The notes beneath the pieces are model-generated. The model did not search any database. It was not told the DNA's origin and worked only from the letters and a program-made list of their open reading frames with translations. Shown piece after piece: positions 1 to 7,869 of a stretch of DNA of 21,271 nt. Source of the DNA: Neonectria sp. B-13 (Eukaryota; Ascomycota; Sordariomycetes; Hypocreales; Nectriaceae); the NCBI GenBank assembly GCA_002682825.1, contig NOKP01000095.1, positions 5,310 through 26,580 of the forward strand. Direction: 5' to 3'. A program made the position numbers and the translations under genes. How positions within the stretch are numbered: position 1 is the stretch's first letter; each line of letters opens with the position of its first letter.

Positions 1-252
1 ACTAGTCTCTAATATGGCTAAATTGAAAAAGGTGCTTATCTAAGCCCCACTTTTCCTATGTGGAAAGAACTATAAGTCTAGAATTTCTAGAAAATTAAAT
101 ACAATATATTCTAATAGTAAAAAATACTATATTAAAACTTTTAAAGTTTTAGCTAAAGTTTGAATTTTATATGCCTTTTTGAAAAACAGGCTTTAAGGTG
201 TGATAAGAAGTGGCCGAGTTAGTGATGTGGCCGAGTTAGTGATGAACTACGT
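1..252. other. Unassigned outer segment, lightly RIP-mutated
   Basis: No coding frame or known family was recognised. The segment keeps CpG, CpA and TpG, unlike most of the arm. It has small inverted repeats: TCTAGAA/TTCTAGA with one spacer base (77-91), AAAACT/AGTTTT (134-150) and an imperfect GCCTTTTT/AAAAACAGGC hairpin (173-191). It also has the 17-bp tandem pair at 210-243. It stops where an antisense RT scrap begins at 253. It could be the end of a DNA transposon whose remainder lies beyond the window, but no terminal repeat proves this. Confidence 0.5.
210..243. repeat. Two exact tandem copies of a 17-bp unit
   Basis: The unit GTGGCCGAGTTAGTGAT occurs at 210-226 and 227-243 with no mismatch. 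It keeps two CpG-type GGCCGAG cores in a region where CpG is otherwise nearly absent. TGGCCGAGT resembles the start of a tRNA A box, but no B box or cloverleaf follows. Confidence 0.9.
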
Positions 253-324
253 TATATATTTTAATAGCTTTATAAATAGTTTAGTCTATTATAGCCTCTT
301 AAGAACTATATAGATATATTCTAT
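253..324 (-). pseudogene. Antisense scrap of Ty3/gypsy reverse transcriptase (family of remnant 2)
   Basis: These 72 bases match the antisense of remnant 2's RT at 9004-9075 in the same arm, with about seven differences, all transitions. On the minus strand they read like the stretch after the YxDD box (an EYI-IVLKRL-TKLFIKLLKY pattern). This shows a further copy of the remnant 2 family, in the opposite orientation. It is cut on one side by the unassigned outer segment and on the other by the LTR at 328. Confidence 0.7.
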
Positions 325-327
325 CAC

Positions 328-531
328 TGTTGAAACTACTGTTTGGACTACTGTTTCTGCTTATCCGCGATTGCGCTGAACTTTACAGCAGAAACTTTTA
401 TCTCCTTGAGTCATTGTTGCCTTGGGCTTGGGTATTAAGCCTATTATACTGTTGTTTTTTCTGTTTTCTTTTATACTGTTTAACCTTTAGCCCCTTCTCT
501 AGGTGTGTGCTACCAAGGACTATTATATCTA
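328..531 (+). repeat. LTR copy A, well preserved (about 204 bp)
   Basis: It begins TGTTGAAACTACTG and ends near TATATCTA. The same sequence recurs as copy B (3818-3870 plus 4690-4842), differing by about twenty transitions. Almost all are CpA to TpA or TpG to TpA, with copy B the mutated one. Copy A keeps CpG (TATCCGCGATTGCG), so it escaped most RIP or arrived late. The flanks (ATCAC before, AATAA after) are not an obvious 5-bp duplication, so it may be one LTR of a disrupted element rather than a clean solo LTR. A 68-codon open frame inside it looks accidental. The LTR's parent internal region was not identified here. Confidence 0.7.
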
Positions 532-579
532 AATAAAGAGTAGAAGGAACCTAAAAAGGTAATATTAAACTATTAGAGC

Positions 580-1260
580 TAGGGTTGTGAAATTAGTTAG
601 TCCAAAATGGACTAACTAAATACTAATTTAAATTAGTTAGTATTTAGTTAGTACTTAGTCCATTAAGACTAGTATTAGTCCAAGGGTGGACTAACTAATT
701 GAAAATTAGTACTAGTACTAGTCCAGGCCTGGACTAACTAAATAGAAATTAGTATTAGTACTAGTCCAGGCCTGTACTAATTTATGAGACCTAGAAATTT
801 AAATTAAGCTATAAAATAGCTTATAAAATAGAGCTCTTTTTAAAACCTATTTCTAGCTAGAAATAGATTTCTTAAATAATTAATTAGTATAAGAATTTAG
901 TAATATACAAATATTTAGGTCTTTAAATAGCCTATATTTAATTATTGAAAATAGCTATAAGCTTATTCTTAATATCCTTATAAAGTATATTATATAGTCT
1001 AATTAGCTATATTTATATTATAATTAAATAATTAGATTTCCTATATTTAATAGCCCCACTCTAATTACAATTAGTCCAGACTGGACTAGTAAATTAGTTA
1101 GTACTAGTACAGGCCTGGACTAAATAAATACTAGTTATAAATTAGTTAGTACTAGTCCAGGCCTGTACTAACTAAATACTAATTCTAATTAGTCTGGACT
1201 AACTAAATACTAGAAAAACTAGTATTTAGTTAGTCCAGACTAACTAATTTCACAACCCTA
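580..1260. mobile_element. Non-autonomous hAT-type element with 8-bp target duplication
   Basis: The 681-bp element starts TAGGGTTGTGAAATTAGTTA and ends with its complement (…AATTTCACAACCCTA). The direct repeat ATTAGAGC flanks it at 572-579 and 1261-1268. A CAGGG-like terminal repeat plus an 8-bp duplication is the hAT signature, and the first C reads T here, as RIP would produce. Four palindromic cores with AGGCCT (725-730, 768-773, 1111-1116, 1158-1163) sit in pairs near each end within ACTAA/TTAGT repeats. The middle (about 785-1070) is A+T-rich and carries no transposase, so mobility would need an enzyme from elsewhere. It lies just upstream of Ty3/gypsy remnant 1. Confidence 0.8.
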
Positions 1261-1268
1261 ATTAGAGC

Positions 1269-2214
1269 TAAGATAGATAGTTTAAATACTATAGCTTCTT
1301 ATTAAATAAAGATAGCTTATAAAGCCTTAGACTATTATATCCTAGGAATACTTTTACTACCTAAAGACTATAAGATTACTAAATATACAGTAAAAGTGCT
1401 CTATTTAGTATTAAGTATTATAATTATAATAAAATAGGATATATATCTATAGACTATAAGCTCTTTTAATAGTTATAAAGCTAAAGTACTAAAGGAAACT
1501 ATCCTAAGAAGAAAGTTTAAATATAATTAATTAATAATTATATTAAGAATATAGACTTATTAGGAAATAAGTAAGTACTAAAGTTATCTTTAAAACCTTA
1601 GTACTAAAGCTAAGAATAATACCTATTAAATAGATTATTTAAGATTAAATAATTATCCTTTAAATATATAAAGAGTAAATAGTCTAAGTAAATATAAATA
1701 CTTATACTTAGATTAATATTATTAATATAAGACTAATTAAAGAATTAAGCCTTAAAGTACTAAAGGACTAAAAGGTACTAAGTCTTACTAGCTTTAATAG
1801 AACTATTACTTATATATTATAAGTTTACTAATTAATATTCTTTTTAATTAATTCTTAAGAATACTCTTAGAAGATCTAATAACTATTTACTAAAGTATAA
1901 TATTCTATTAGAACTAATAATCTTCTCTTATTATTAGACTTAATAAGTAAAAAAGGTATACTAATTAATACTTATATATACTTATAGAGTTATAAGCTAA
2001 TTACTTTAATAAATCTAAAGATCTTTATAAAAAAGCTAATTAAAAATAGTAAGAAAGCCTTTATAATATATATTTATAGTATACTATTACTAAATAAGTA
2101 GCTAATAAGTATACTAAATAAAGATATAAGAATAAACTAAGAACTCTTCCCTTAGAGCTTAAAGAAATAAATAGTACCTTTAGTAAGCTAATAGCTAAGG
2201 ACTTTCTAGTTCTA
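1269..2214 (+). pseudogene. Gag/protease region of remnant 1, too degraded to resolve
   Basis: By position this stretch should encode the end of Gag and the aspartic protease. The sequence is saturated with TpA and stops. I cannot place a protease DSG motif or a zinc knuckle with confidence. Toward its end (about 2130-2220) frame 1 gives a pattern like the segment between protease and RT of Ty3/gypsy elements, ending in VEYTINL at about 2221-2241, which corresponds to the usual D-H-A-I-D-L start of RT. The assignment rests on the downstream RT rather than on motifs inside this stretch. Confidence 0.4.
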
Positions 2215-2990
2215 AAAGGAGTAGAGTATACTATTAACCTTTAAGAAGGAAAAAAACCCTTATATAAACCATTATACTCTATTAATAGAAAATAAAATAA
2301 GATCCTAAGAGAATACATTAAGAAGTACCTTTAAAATAGTTAGATAGAATAATCTATTAGTAAGACTAAAGCCTTAGTATTCTTTATCCCTAAGAAGAAT
2401 AATATACTAAGGCTATATATAAACTATTAAGGTTTTAATATAATTATAATTAAGAATTATTATTCTTTACTATTAATTAAGGATTTATTAAATTATCTTA
2501 TAGAAGTTAAATAGATTATAAAGATTAATCTTTAAGATATTTATTATTAAATCTATATTAAGCTTAATAATTACTAAAAGACTATATTCTAAATATACTA
2601 TAAGTACTTTTAGTATATAGTTATACTATTTAAATTAATTAATACTTTAATAATATTCTAAGTATATATCTATTAAATACTTACTAAACTATTAAATATA
2701 ATCTATATTACATATTTAAATAATATTATAATCTACTCTTAAAATAAAAACTAATATACTAAAAATATAAAAAAGTCCTTTTAAAACTATAGAGTTTTTA
2801 ACTATATATTAAGCTATTTAAGTATATATTTTATTAATAAAAGATTAAATTCCTTAGGTATATTATTACTTAAGAAAAGATTAAAATAAACTTAAAAAAA
2901 GTCTAAATAGTTATTAAATAGTTAATACTTAAGAACTTTAAGGATATTTAAGTCTTTTTAGGATTTTATAATTTTTATTAAAGATTTATT
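2215..2990 (+). pseudogene. Reverse transcriptase remnant of Ty3/gypsy 1
   Basis: Frame 1 matches the Ty3/gypsy RT in order: GKKPLYKPLYSINRK; LREYIKKYL; ALVFFIPKKNNILRLYINY, the counterpart of F-V-P-K-K-D-G-S-L-R-L-C-V-D-Y; then IIKNYYSLLLIKDLLNYL. The catalytic strand normally reading K-L-D-L reads KINL at 2521-2532. The Y-x-D-D box reads YLNN at 2713-2724. All three catalytic Asp codons (GAT) thus read AAT, a G-to-A change typical of RIP, so the enzyme would be dead even without the many stops. In an active element this protein would copy element RNA into DNA inside cytoplasmic particles. The family call is firm. Exact limits are not. Confidence 0.82.
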
Positions 2991-3570
2991 CTTAAGTACT
3001 CTAAGATTATAAAGCTATTTATTATAATACTAAAAGATAGCTAGAAAGATTATAAGATAAGTAATTTCTATTAAATAAAGGAATAAGATAAAGCTCTTTA
3101 AGAACTAAAGAATACTTTCTACTTTATAATTATTCTTTAATACTAGAATCTAAAACTCTACTTAAAGGTTAAGATTAATACTTTAGCTAAGATAATATTA
3201 AGTATTCTATCTTAACTAATAGATAGATAGTAAAGACCTATTACTTACTAGTTATAGAAGCTTTCTAAGATAAAGTAGTATTAAGCTATAGATTAATAGG
3301 AACTACTAGCTATTATTAAGAGCTTAAAGCACTAAAGTTACTATCTTTTGGACTAAGTAAGAAATTTATACTACTAATAGACTATATAGCCTTAATAAGT
3401 ATAATCTAAGTCTTTATATAAGACCTTTAGAGAAAGCTTATCAAATAAGTATACTAATTAGCCCTTTTTGATTTCAAAATATAGTACTAACTAGAAGCAA
3501 TTAATCTAATAGATAGACTATTAAAGCATTTAAACTATATAGTAAAGAAGATAATATATAAGAATATACT
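2991..3570 (+). pseudogene. RNase H remnant and pol connection of Ty3/gypsy 1
   Basis: This follows RT directly. Frame 1 at about 3241-3290 gives a TSYRSFLR-like segment, corresponding to the Y-x-S-R-S-F region of Ty3/gypsy RNase H. Frame 2 at 3428-3540 gives LIK*VY*LALFDFKI followed by a LIDRLLKHLNY pattern. This matches the conserved R-x-x-R-W-x-x-x-L-x-x-F-D-F-x-I and downstream A-D-A-x-S-R segment that closes the domain. The change of frame between about 3350 and 3428 indicates a small indel. RNase H removes the RNA template during reverse transcription. From 3571 to 3817 the frame continues as an unresolved linker toward integrase and is then broken by solo LTR B. Confidence 0.65.
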
Positions 3571-3948
3571 TTTTATATTAGCTAAAAAACTTAACCTAAT
3601 TAAGGTATTAATATTAAAAGTCTATTAAATAATTAAAGATTTACTAAGTAAGAATAAAACTACTAAAGTATTTATATAGGCTATAAAAGTAAACTTAATA
3701 GATAAAAAGCCCTAAGAAGCCTCCTCCCTTCTTAGTTAACCTTAGGCTAATAGACCTTCTAATATAACATTAGACTTAGTATTTATTTCTATAGTTACTA
3801 TATATACTAAATAATACTATTAAAACTACTATTTAGACTACTGTTTCTGCCTATCCGCAATTGCACTAAATCACATGTTTCCTTTGCTTAAGCTTAACAG
3901 GGGGATAGATCTTTGGATTTTGAACCTAATTATTGACTTTTGCCCCCT

Positions 3949-4540
3949 CTAGCTTCCAACTCCCTCCGCTAAATCCCTCCATACTTCATAGCCAATATTA
4001 AAGATAACTACAGTAGGATTCCCTTGGTTTCTAATGCATTACTCCTTCAGCTGTAGGTTAGTCAGAATGATATCATCTATCAACTACATAATCCATAGAG
4101 CAAAGATAGAGTTATACAGCTTCTTAAGGAACTCCTTCTCTATAGTAGTAATATTACTATTCCTTTCTAGCTTTAGAGCTAGTCTCTTTAGAAAGAGCTA
4201 TTCTATTACAATCCATTAGGCTATTATTATATTAAACTAGATTCTATCTTATAGTAGAATATTATAGTTAAAGACTACTAATTAGACTAATTTCTTAGGT
4301 CTAAAGCAATTGATTATAGGCTATTTTATATGCTTTAGGCTAGACTTTTAAGCTGCAATTTATAGTATAGAAATAAGGCTTGGATATTCTTTCAATTTAA
4401 TATATAGGTCATATAAGAGCCTATGTGTATAGCTTAGTAAGAGCTTGCTAGGCTATAGTGCAATTTAGATAGCAGTTATCTTGTGCGATTGGCAGTGTGG
4501 TTGTTGTATTGTTTAGAAGGTCGGATGGAATGCGAAGAGC
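3949..4540 (-). pseudogene. Unidentified coding remnant, antisense to the gypsy elements
   Basis: On the minus strand one reading frame runs for about 197 codons with no frameshift and about a dozen stops, all TAA or TAG and none TGA. That pattern is expected when RIP converts Gln and Trp codons. The translated text looks protein-like in composition, with segments such as EKEFLKKLYNSIFALWIM, LIDDIILTNLQLKE and NPTVVIFNIGYEVWRDLAEG, the last ending shortly before a TAG at 3949-3951. Frame and composition may extend a little past both limits. I do not recognise the family. It lies inside the insertion in LTR B and may be the decayed cargo or transposase of that insertion. A conserved RNA or chance reading frame is less likely but not excluded. 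Confidence 0.4.
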
Positions 4541-4597
4541 CTAGAAAGCGTAGAGGTTAGCTGGGCTTTTATTCTAAGGGGTTTTAGCCTTTTCTAA

Positions 4598-4660
4598 GGT
4601 CTAGCTTTTCTAAGATCTAGCTTTTCCAAGATCTAGCTTTTCCAAGATCTAGCTTTTCCA
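4598..4660. repeat. Tandem repeat, about four 16-bp units
   Basis: Units GGTCTAGCTTTTCTAA (4598-4613), GATCTAGCTTTTCCAA (4614-4629), the same again (4630-4645) and GATCTAGCTTTTCCA (4646-4660). A half-unit-like CCTTTTCTAA precedes them. Differences between units are mainly C/T transitions. The array lies near the 3' edge of the insertion in LTR B. Confidence 0.9.
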
Positions 4661-4847
4661 GCTGATTAGGGCAGTAAAACTTACACCTTAACTTTATAGT
4701 AGAAACTTTTATCTCCTTGAGTTATTATTGCCTTAGGCTTAGGTATTAAGCCTATTATACTATTGTTTTTTCTATTTTCTTTTATACTATTTAATCTTTA
4801 GCCTCTTCTCTAGGTGTATACTACTAAGGACTATTATATCTAAATAT

Positions 4848-6250
4848 ACTAAATAAGCTATAAGTATAATCACTAAATAGTTAAAAACTGCTTAATAAAA
4901 GCTAGTCTTTTTATAATACTATAAGGACTTATTTAAAGCTAAGATTATTATTCTAAAGTAATATATCCTATGCCTTATTATAAAAGAACTTATAGAAAGT
5001 AAAATAGTATTTTTCTTATAATTATTCTATAAGTTAGAAGATCTAGTCTAAGGACTATAAGCTAAAGATTAGTTATATTAATAATAGTTAATAAAGATTT
5101 AAGAAGTAGTTAAGAACTAAGGATATTACTATTATAATATATATAATACTCTTTTCTTTAAAGGAAAATTAATAATCCTAGATTAATATATAATAAAATA
5201 AAAGATTCTTTATTAATACTATAATAATCTATAGTTAGAATGTATAAAAGCTATTAAGACTTTAGAGCTTATTATATATAAGTTCTACTAAAATTAGATT
5301 TCTAAGAATATAAAGGATTATACCTAGAAGTATTAATAATACTAAAGTATATATATACTAAAGTATAAACCTTATAGGTAATTATAATTATTACTATTAT
5401 TAGTATACTTATTCTAAGAAATTAACTTAAATTTTATTATATACTTACTAAATAGTATTTAAGTACATAATAAGAAATATAATAATATCCTTATTATTAT
5501 CTATTATATAATAAAGTATATAATATTCCTTCTAATAAAGAAAATACTTAATATAATATAAATAGTATAAATCTTATATAAATATATAGAATATAAGTTT
5601 AAAGTACTAAAAGGTATTATAAATAATTAAAATAAGCTTTTTATTAGTTAATTCTAAAAGGACTTAATAAAAGAAAGAATAATCTATTACTAATTATCTA
5701 CTATATACTATTTATAGATAGATAGATAAATAGAAAGAATAAACTAAGTATTAAAAAAGTATTTTTAATTATATACTAAAAACTTTTCATAATAATAAGT
5801 TATATAATTACTAAAAGTAGAATTTATATATAATAATAATACTTATAGTATTATTAGAGTATTATTAATATAAGTTTTATATAAATATTACTTTAGACTA
5901 ATAAAGTATATACTAGAATATATAAAGTTAAAAGTATAAAGAGTATAAGAATATATTATAACTTTTTAATAAGTATATATTAAGGCCTTAAAATATTAAT
6001 AGAAAGCTATAGAATCCTAAATAAAATACTATAATTAATAATATAAGCCCTAAGAATACTATAAAGAGTAGATTATAAGACTATTAATAAAAAACTTTTA
6101 CTTTAAATACTAAAAGCTAATTCCTAAATTCATTAAGATAGTTATTATAGAAAGAATAGGAAAATAGGCCTATTATATATACCTCTTAGAATAATACTAA
6201 AGGATATATAATATATTTTCTATTATTCTCTTAGAGCTTTAGTTAAATAA
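4848..6250 (+). pseudogene. Integrase remnant with GPY/F module, Ty3/gypsy 1
   Basis: This resumes directly after the target duplication of solo LTR B. At 5710-5742 frame 1 reads IYR*IDK*KE*. Position by position this fits the conserved T-D-G-Q-T-E-R-x-N-Q of Ty3/gypsy integrase: T to I, G to R, Q to stop and R to K are all single C-to-T or G-to-A changes. A pattern resembling Y-L-R-x-x-x-N-Y follows. At 6105-6245, in frame 3, PKFIKIVIIERIGK then AYYIYLLE and RIYNIF match the GPY/F module that ends chromovirus integrases. The first two catalytic Asp positions and the N-terminal HHCC finger could not be placed. Integrase joins element DNA to the host chromosome in the nucleus. Confidence 0.65.
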
Positions 6251-6293
6251 TAATTAAATAGTAACTAAAGGCTTACTAATCTTACTAAAGCTT

Positions 6294-6430
6294 AAAGAAA
6301 AAGAGAATAAATAGAAAGTAGAGAATATTATAAGCTATAAAGAGAAGATAGAATAAACTTTCTACTAAATCAAATAGATAGGCTAGCTAGTAAAATATAA
6401 TACTTAGAAACTAGAATAATACTATTATAG
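6294..6430 (+). pseudogene. Chromodomain remnant at the integrase C-terminus
   Basis: Frame 3 reads KEKENK*KVENIISYKEK, then TFY*IK*IG*LVKYNT*K. This is the chromodomain plan W-E-V-E-x-I-L-D-x-R, Y-L-V-K-W-K-G-Y, Y-N-T-W-E-P, with each tryptophan position now TAG or TAA. In fungal chromoviruses this domain binds methylated histone H3 lysine 9 and steers integration toward heterochromatin. That fits a copy lying among other silenced repeats. The aromatic cage is destroyed, so it has no present function. The identification rests on spacing of residues across about 40 codons. Confidence 0.72.
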
Positions 6431-6515
6431 TACTAGCCTTTAGTACTTTAGTTATATGGCCTATACATTATAGCTACATCTCCTTACCCAAACGCCTACC
6501 TCTCTTTAGAATTGA

Positions 6516-7763
6516 AGAGTAAGCTTTAGCTTATATACCAATGAGAATACTATCTTTGCTTTAAATCCATCTACCTTACCTAACTATATATCCTAGAGGT
6601 ACTCCTATTACAATTCTAAAGCTTTTCTATTAGTTACCTAAGGAAAGATAGTACCTATAAAGTCCTTATAGTCCTAGAAAACAGCTATATCCCTAGATAT
6701 AGTCATTAAAGGAATTCCCTATACTCTTAAAGATATTAAAGTAGAGGAATCTAGAATAATACCTCTAAATAACCTAGATAAAACCTTAGAGCAATAAGAA
6801 GCTATTAGTAGAGCTTAAATCATTTAACTTAGAAGATTAAAGGAATTATAGGACTAGGAAGTAGAGCTTATAAAGGAGCTAGAAGGAGAAAGACCCTACT
6901 ATAAACCTAAGAAATACTAATAAAACTCTTAAATATTATAAGATAACTCTAATAGTAAAGGTAACATTAAAATCAAGAATATCCTTATACTTAAAGCCTA
7001 TATAACCTTATACAAAAGGGATAATTAGTTAAGCAATTTAGCTTATACCTTTAAAGGTATAAAGTAAAAGTATAAATACAACTATAAGAAGATTCTATTT
7101 ATACTTAATAAAATAAATACTAAGAACTAAATAAGATAGTAATAATACCTTAATAAACAAAAGCAAGATGCATAAGAAGCTGCCTAAAATAGCTAGAAAA
7201 CCTTTAAGGACTAAACATTAAACCTTATTAAGGATATAGCTAATAAACAATTATACTTAATGATCTAATTAACAAAGGCCTACTAAAGAAAGATATAATT
7301 ACTATAGGACTTTTATACCTATCTTAACTAATTCAAGAAATACTTCCTTAAGTAAAATAAGCCTTAGAAAGCTCTTACCTTTTTCTTAAAACTCTAGTAA
7401 TCCCTCTATAATTTCATAATATTATATAGTAAATTACTAGAGACCTATAATAAGATAGTCTCTCTTATAACCTAATATTAGGACTTAATAAGGGGAATGA
7501 AAAGGAAGGTAGGGACCTTATACTCTAAACTACTATCTAAAACAATCAAAAGCAATATTAATAATTCCCCTTTGTATTAGGGTTAAGAGTAAGGATAAGG
7601 CTAAGGTAGAGGCTATAGCTAAGGATAGGGCTAAGGAGCTAGGGTTTCTAGTAGGTCTACTAGACAAGCCCTAGGGGAAAAGAACCCAAAAAACCAAGAA
7701 AGTAAAATCCTTATTTACTATAATTATAAAAGCAATGAATACTTCATTAGGAGCTATAACTAG
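6516..7763 (+). pseudogene. Gag remnant with RG-rich stretch and ruined zinc knuckle
   Basis: Frame 3 gives about 415 codons of protein-like text broken by TAA/TAG only, for example NTIFALNPSTLPNYIS (from 6546), ISLDIVIKGIPYTLKDIK and IIPLNNLDKTLEQ. Around 7581-7670 a Gly-rich stretch alternates G with stop or R, probably a former Arg-Gly-rich RNA-binding region. At 7716-7757 the sequence YYNYKSNEYFIRSY has exact C-x2-C-x4-H-x4-C spacing, with all four metal ligands read as Tyr. TGY to TAY and CAY to TAY are both RIP changes. Gag forms the particle shell and packages element RNA. The true start codon is lost, so the 5' limit is approximate. Confidence 0.68.
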
Positions 7764-7869
7764 CTACTAAAGACTAATACCTAATTATAAGGAATTAAGT
7801 AATTAGGAAAAAGGAGCTAATAGATATTATTAATCTAATGGATACTAAAACTCTTAAATTCAGATTAAA

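Larger units (their letters stand above)
3871..4689. mobile_element. Insertion of unknown type inside solo LTR B
   Basis: Aligning LTR B with LTR A shows about 820 extra bases between the GCACTAAA and CTTTATAG parts of the LTR. The insertion is richer in G+C at its ends (about 3880-3990 and 4460-4680) than its surroundings and retains some CpG, CpA and TpG. Its ends (TCACATGTTT and CTTACACCTTA) are not inverted repeats. The duplicated target is at most two or three bases, so no transposon class can be assigned. It carries an antisense coding remnant and a 16-bp tandem repeat. It may be captured host DNA, a truncated transposon or a retro-inserted fragment. Confidence 0.6.
3818..4842 (+). repeat. 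Solo LTR copy B, RIP-mutated and split by an insertion
   Basis: The two halves, 3818-3870 and 4690-4842, together correspond to LTR A (328-531). All starts and ends align, and the differences are transitions (for example TGTTGAAAC to TATTAAAAC, GCGATTGCG to GCAATTGCA). The likely 5-bp target duplication is AATAC (3813-3817) and AATAT (4843-4847), differing by one C-to-T change. It sits between the RNase H and integrase parts of remnant 1 with no internal region, so it is a solo LTR left by LTR-LTR recombination. About 820 bp of unrelated DNA separate the halves, giving a three-deep nest. Confidence 0.75.
1269..6430 (+). mobile_element. Ty3/gypsy remnant 1 (chromovirus type), RIP-degraded and interrupted
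   Basis: The order of recognisable domains is protease region, RT, RNase H, integrase, GPY/F module and chromodomain, all on this strand. That is the chromovirus branch of Ty3/gypsy. A solo LTR with its own insertion (3818-4842) splits the element between RNase H and integrase. No LTR of its own was found at either end and the limits are approximate. Stops occur every few codons, mostly TAA/TAG where Gln or Trp is expected. At least two frame changes are present: RT in frame 1, RNase H tail in frame 2, GPY/F and chromodomain in frame 3. Confidence 0.8.

Noticed and set aside
210..243. tRNA-like A-box sequence TGGCCGAGT, hinting at a tRNA gene or SINE
   Set aside because: It lacks the final GG of the A box. 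No GGTTCGA-type B box, cloverleaf or T-run terminator is found nearby, and a tandem duplicate of the A box alone makes no tRNA.
330..536. 68-codon open frame (mirror 20736-20942 on the minus strand)
   Set aside because: It spans LTR A almost exactly, and the same frame is mutated in LTR B. The Leu/Phe/Cys-rich text reflects pyrimidine-rich LTR sequence. It is open because this copy escaped RIP, not because it encodes a protein.
581..592. Telomere-like TTAGGG sequence at the hAT termini
   Set aside because: The AGGGTTG motif occurs once at each terminus as part of a longer inverted repeat with target duplication. There is no tandem array.
4034..4219. 61-codon open frame on the plus strand (mirror 17053-17238)
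   Set aside because: It is antisense to the longer coding remnant in the insertion, which has more protein-like composition over about 197 codons. No ribosome context, homology or repeat conservation supports it.
3871..4691. Helitron, because the insertion begins with TC after an A
   Set aside because: The 3' end reads CTTA/CTTAA rather than CTRR. No clear terminal hairpin was seen and the following base is not the expected T. One matching end is too little.
5713..5733. GATA tetranucleotide microsatellite
   Set aside because: Only about three units, and the bases correspond codon by codon to the integrase T-D-G-Q-T-E-R region after RIP.
7581..7670. G-rich repeat (GGCTAAGG-like) as a minisatellite or quadruplex region
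   Set aside because: It lies in frame inside Gag, just before the zinc knuckle, and is explained as a degraded Arg-Gly-rich RNA-binding stretch.
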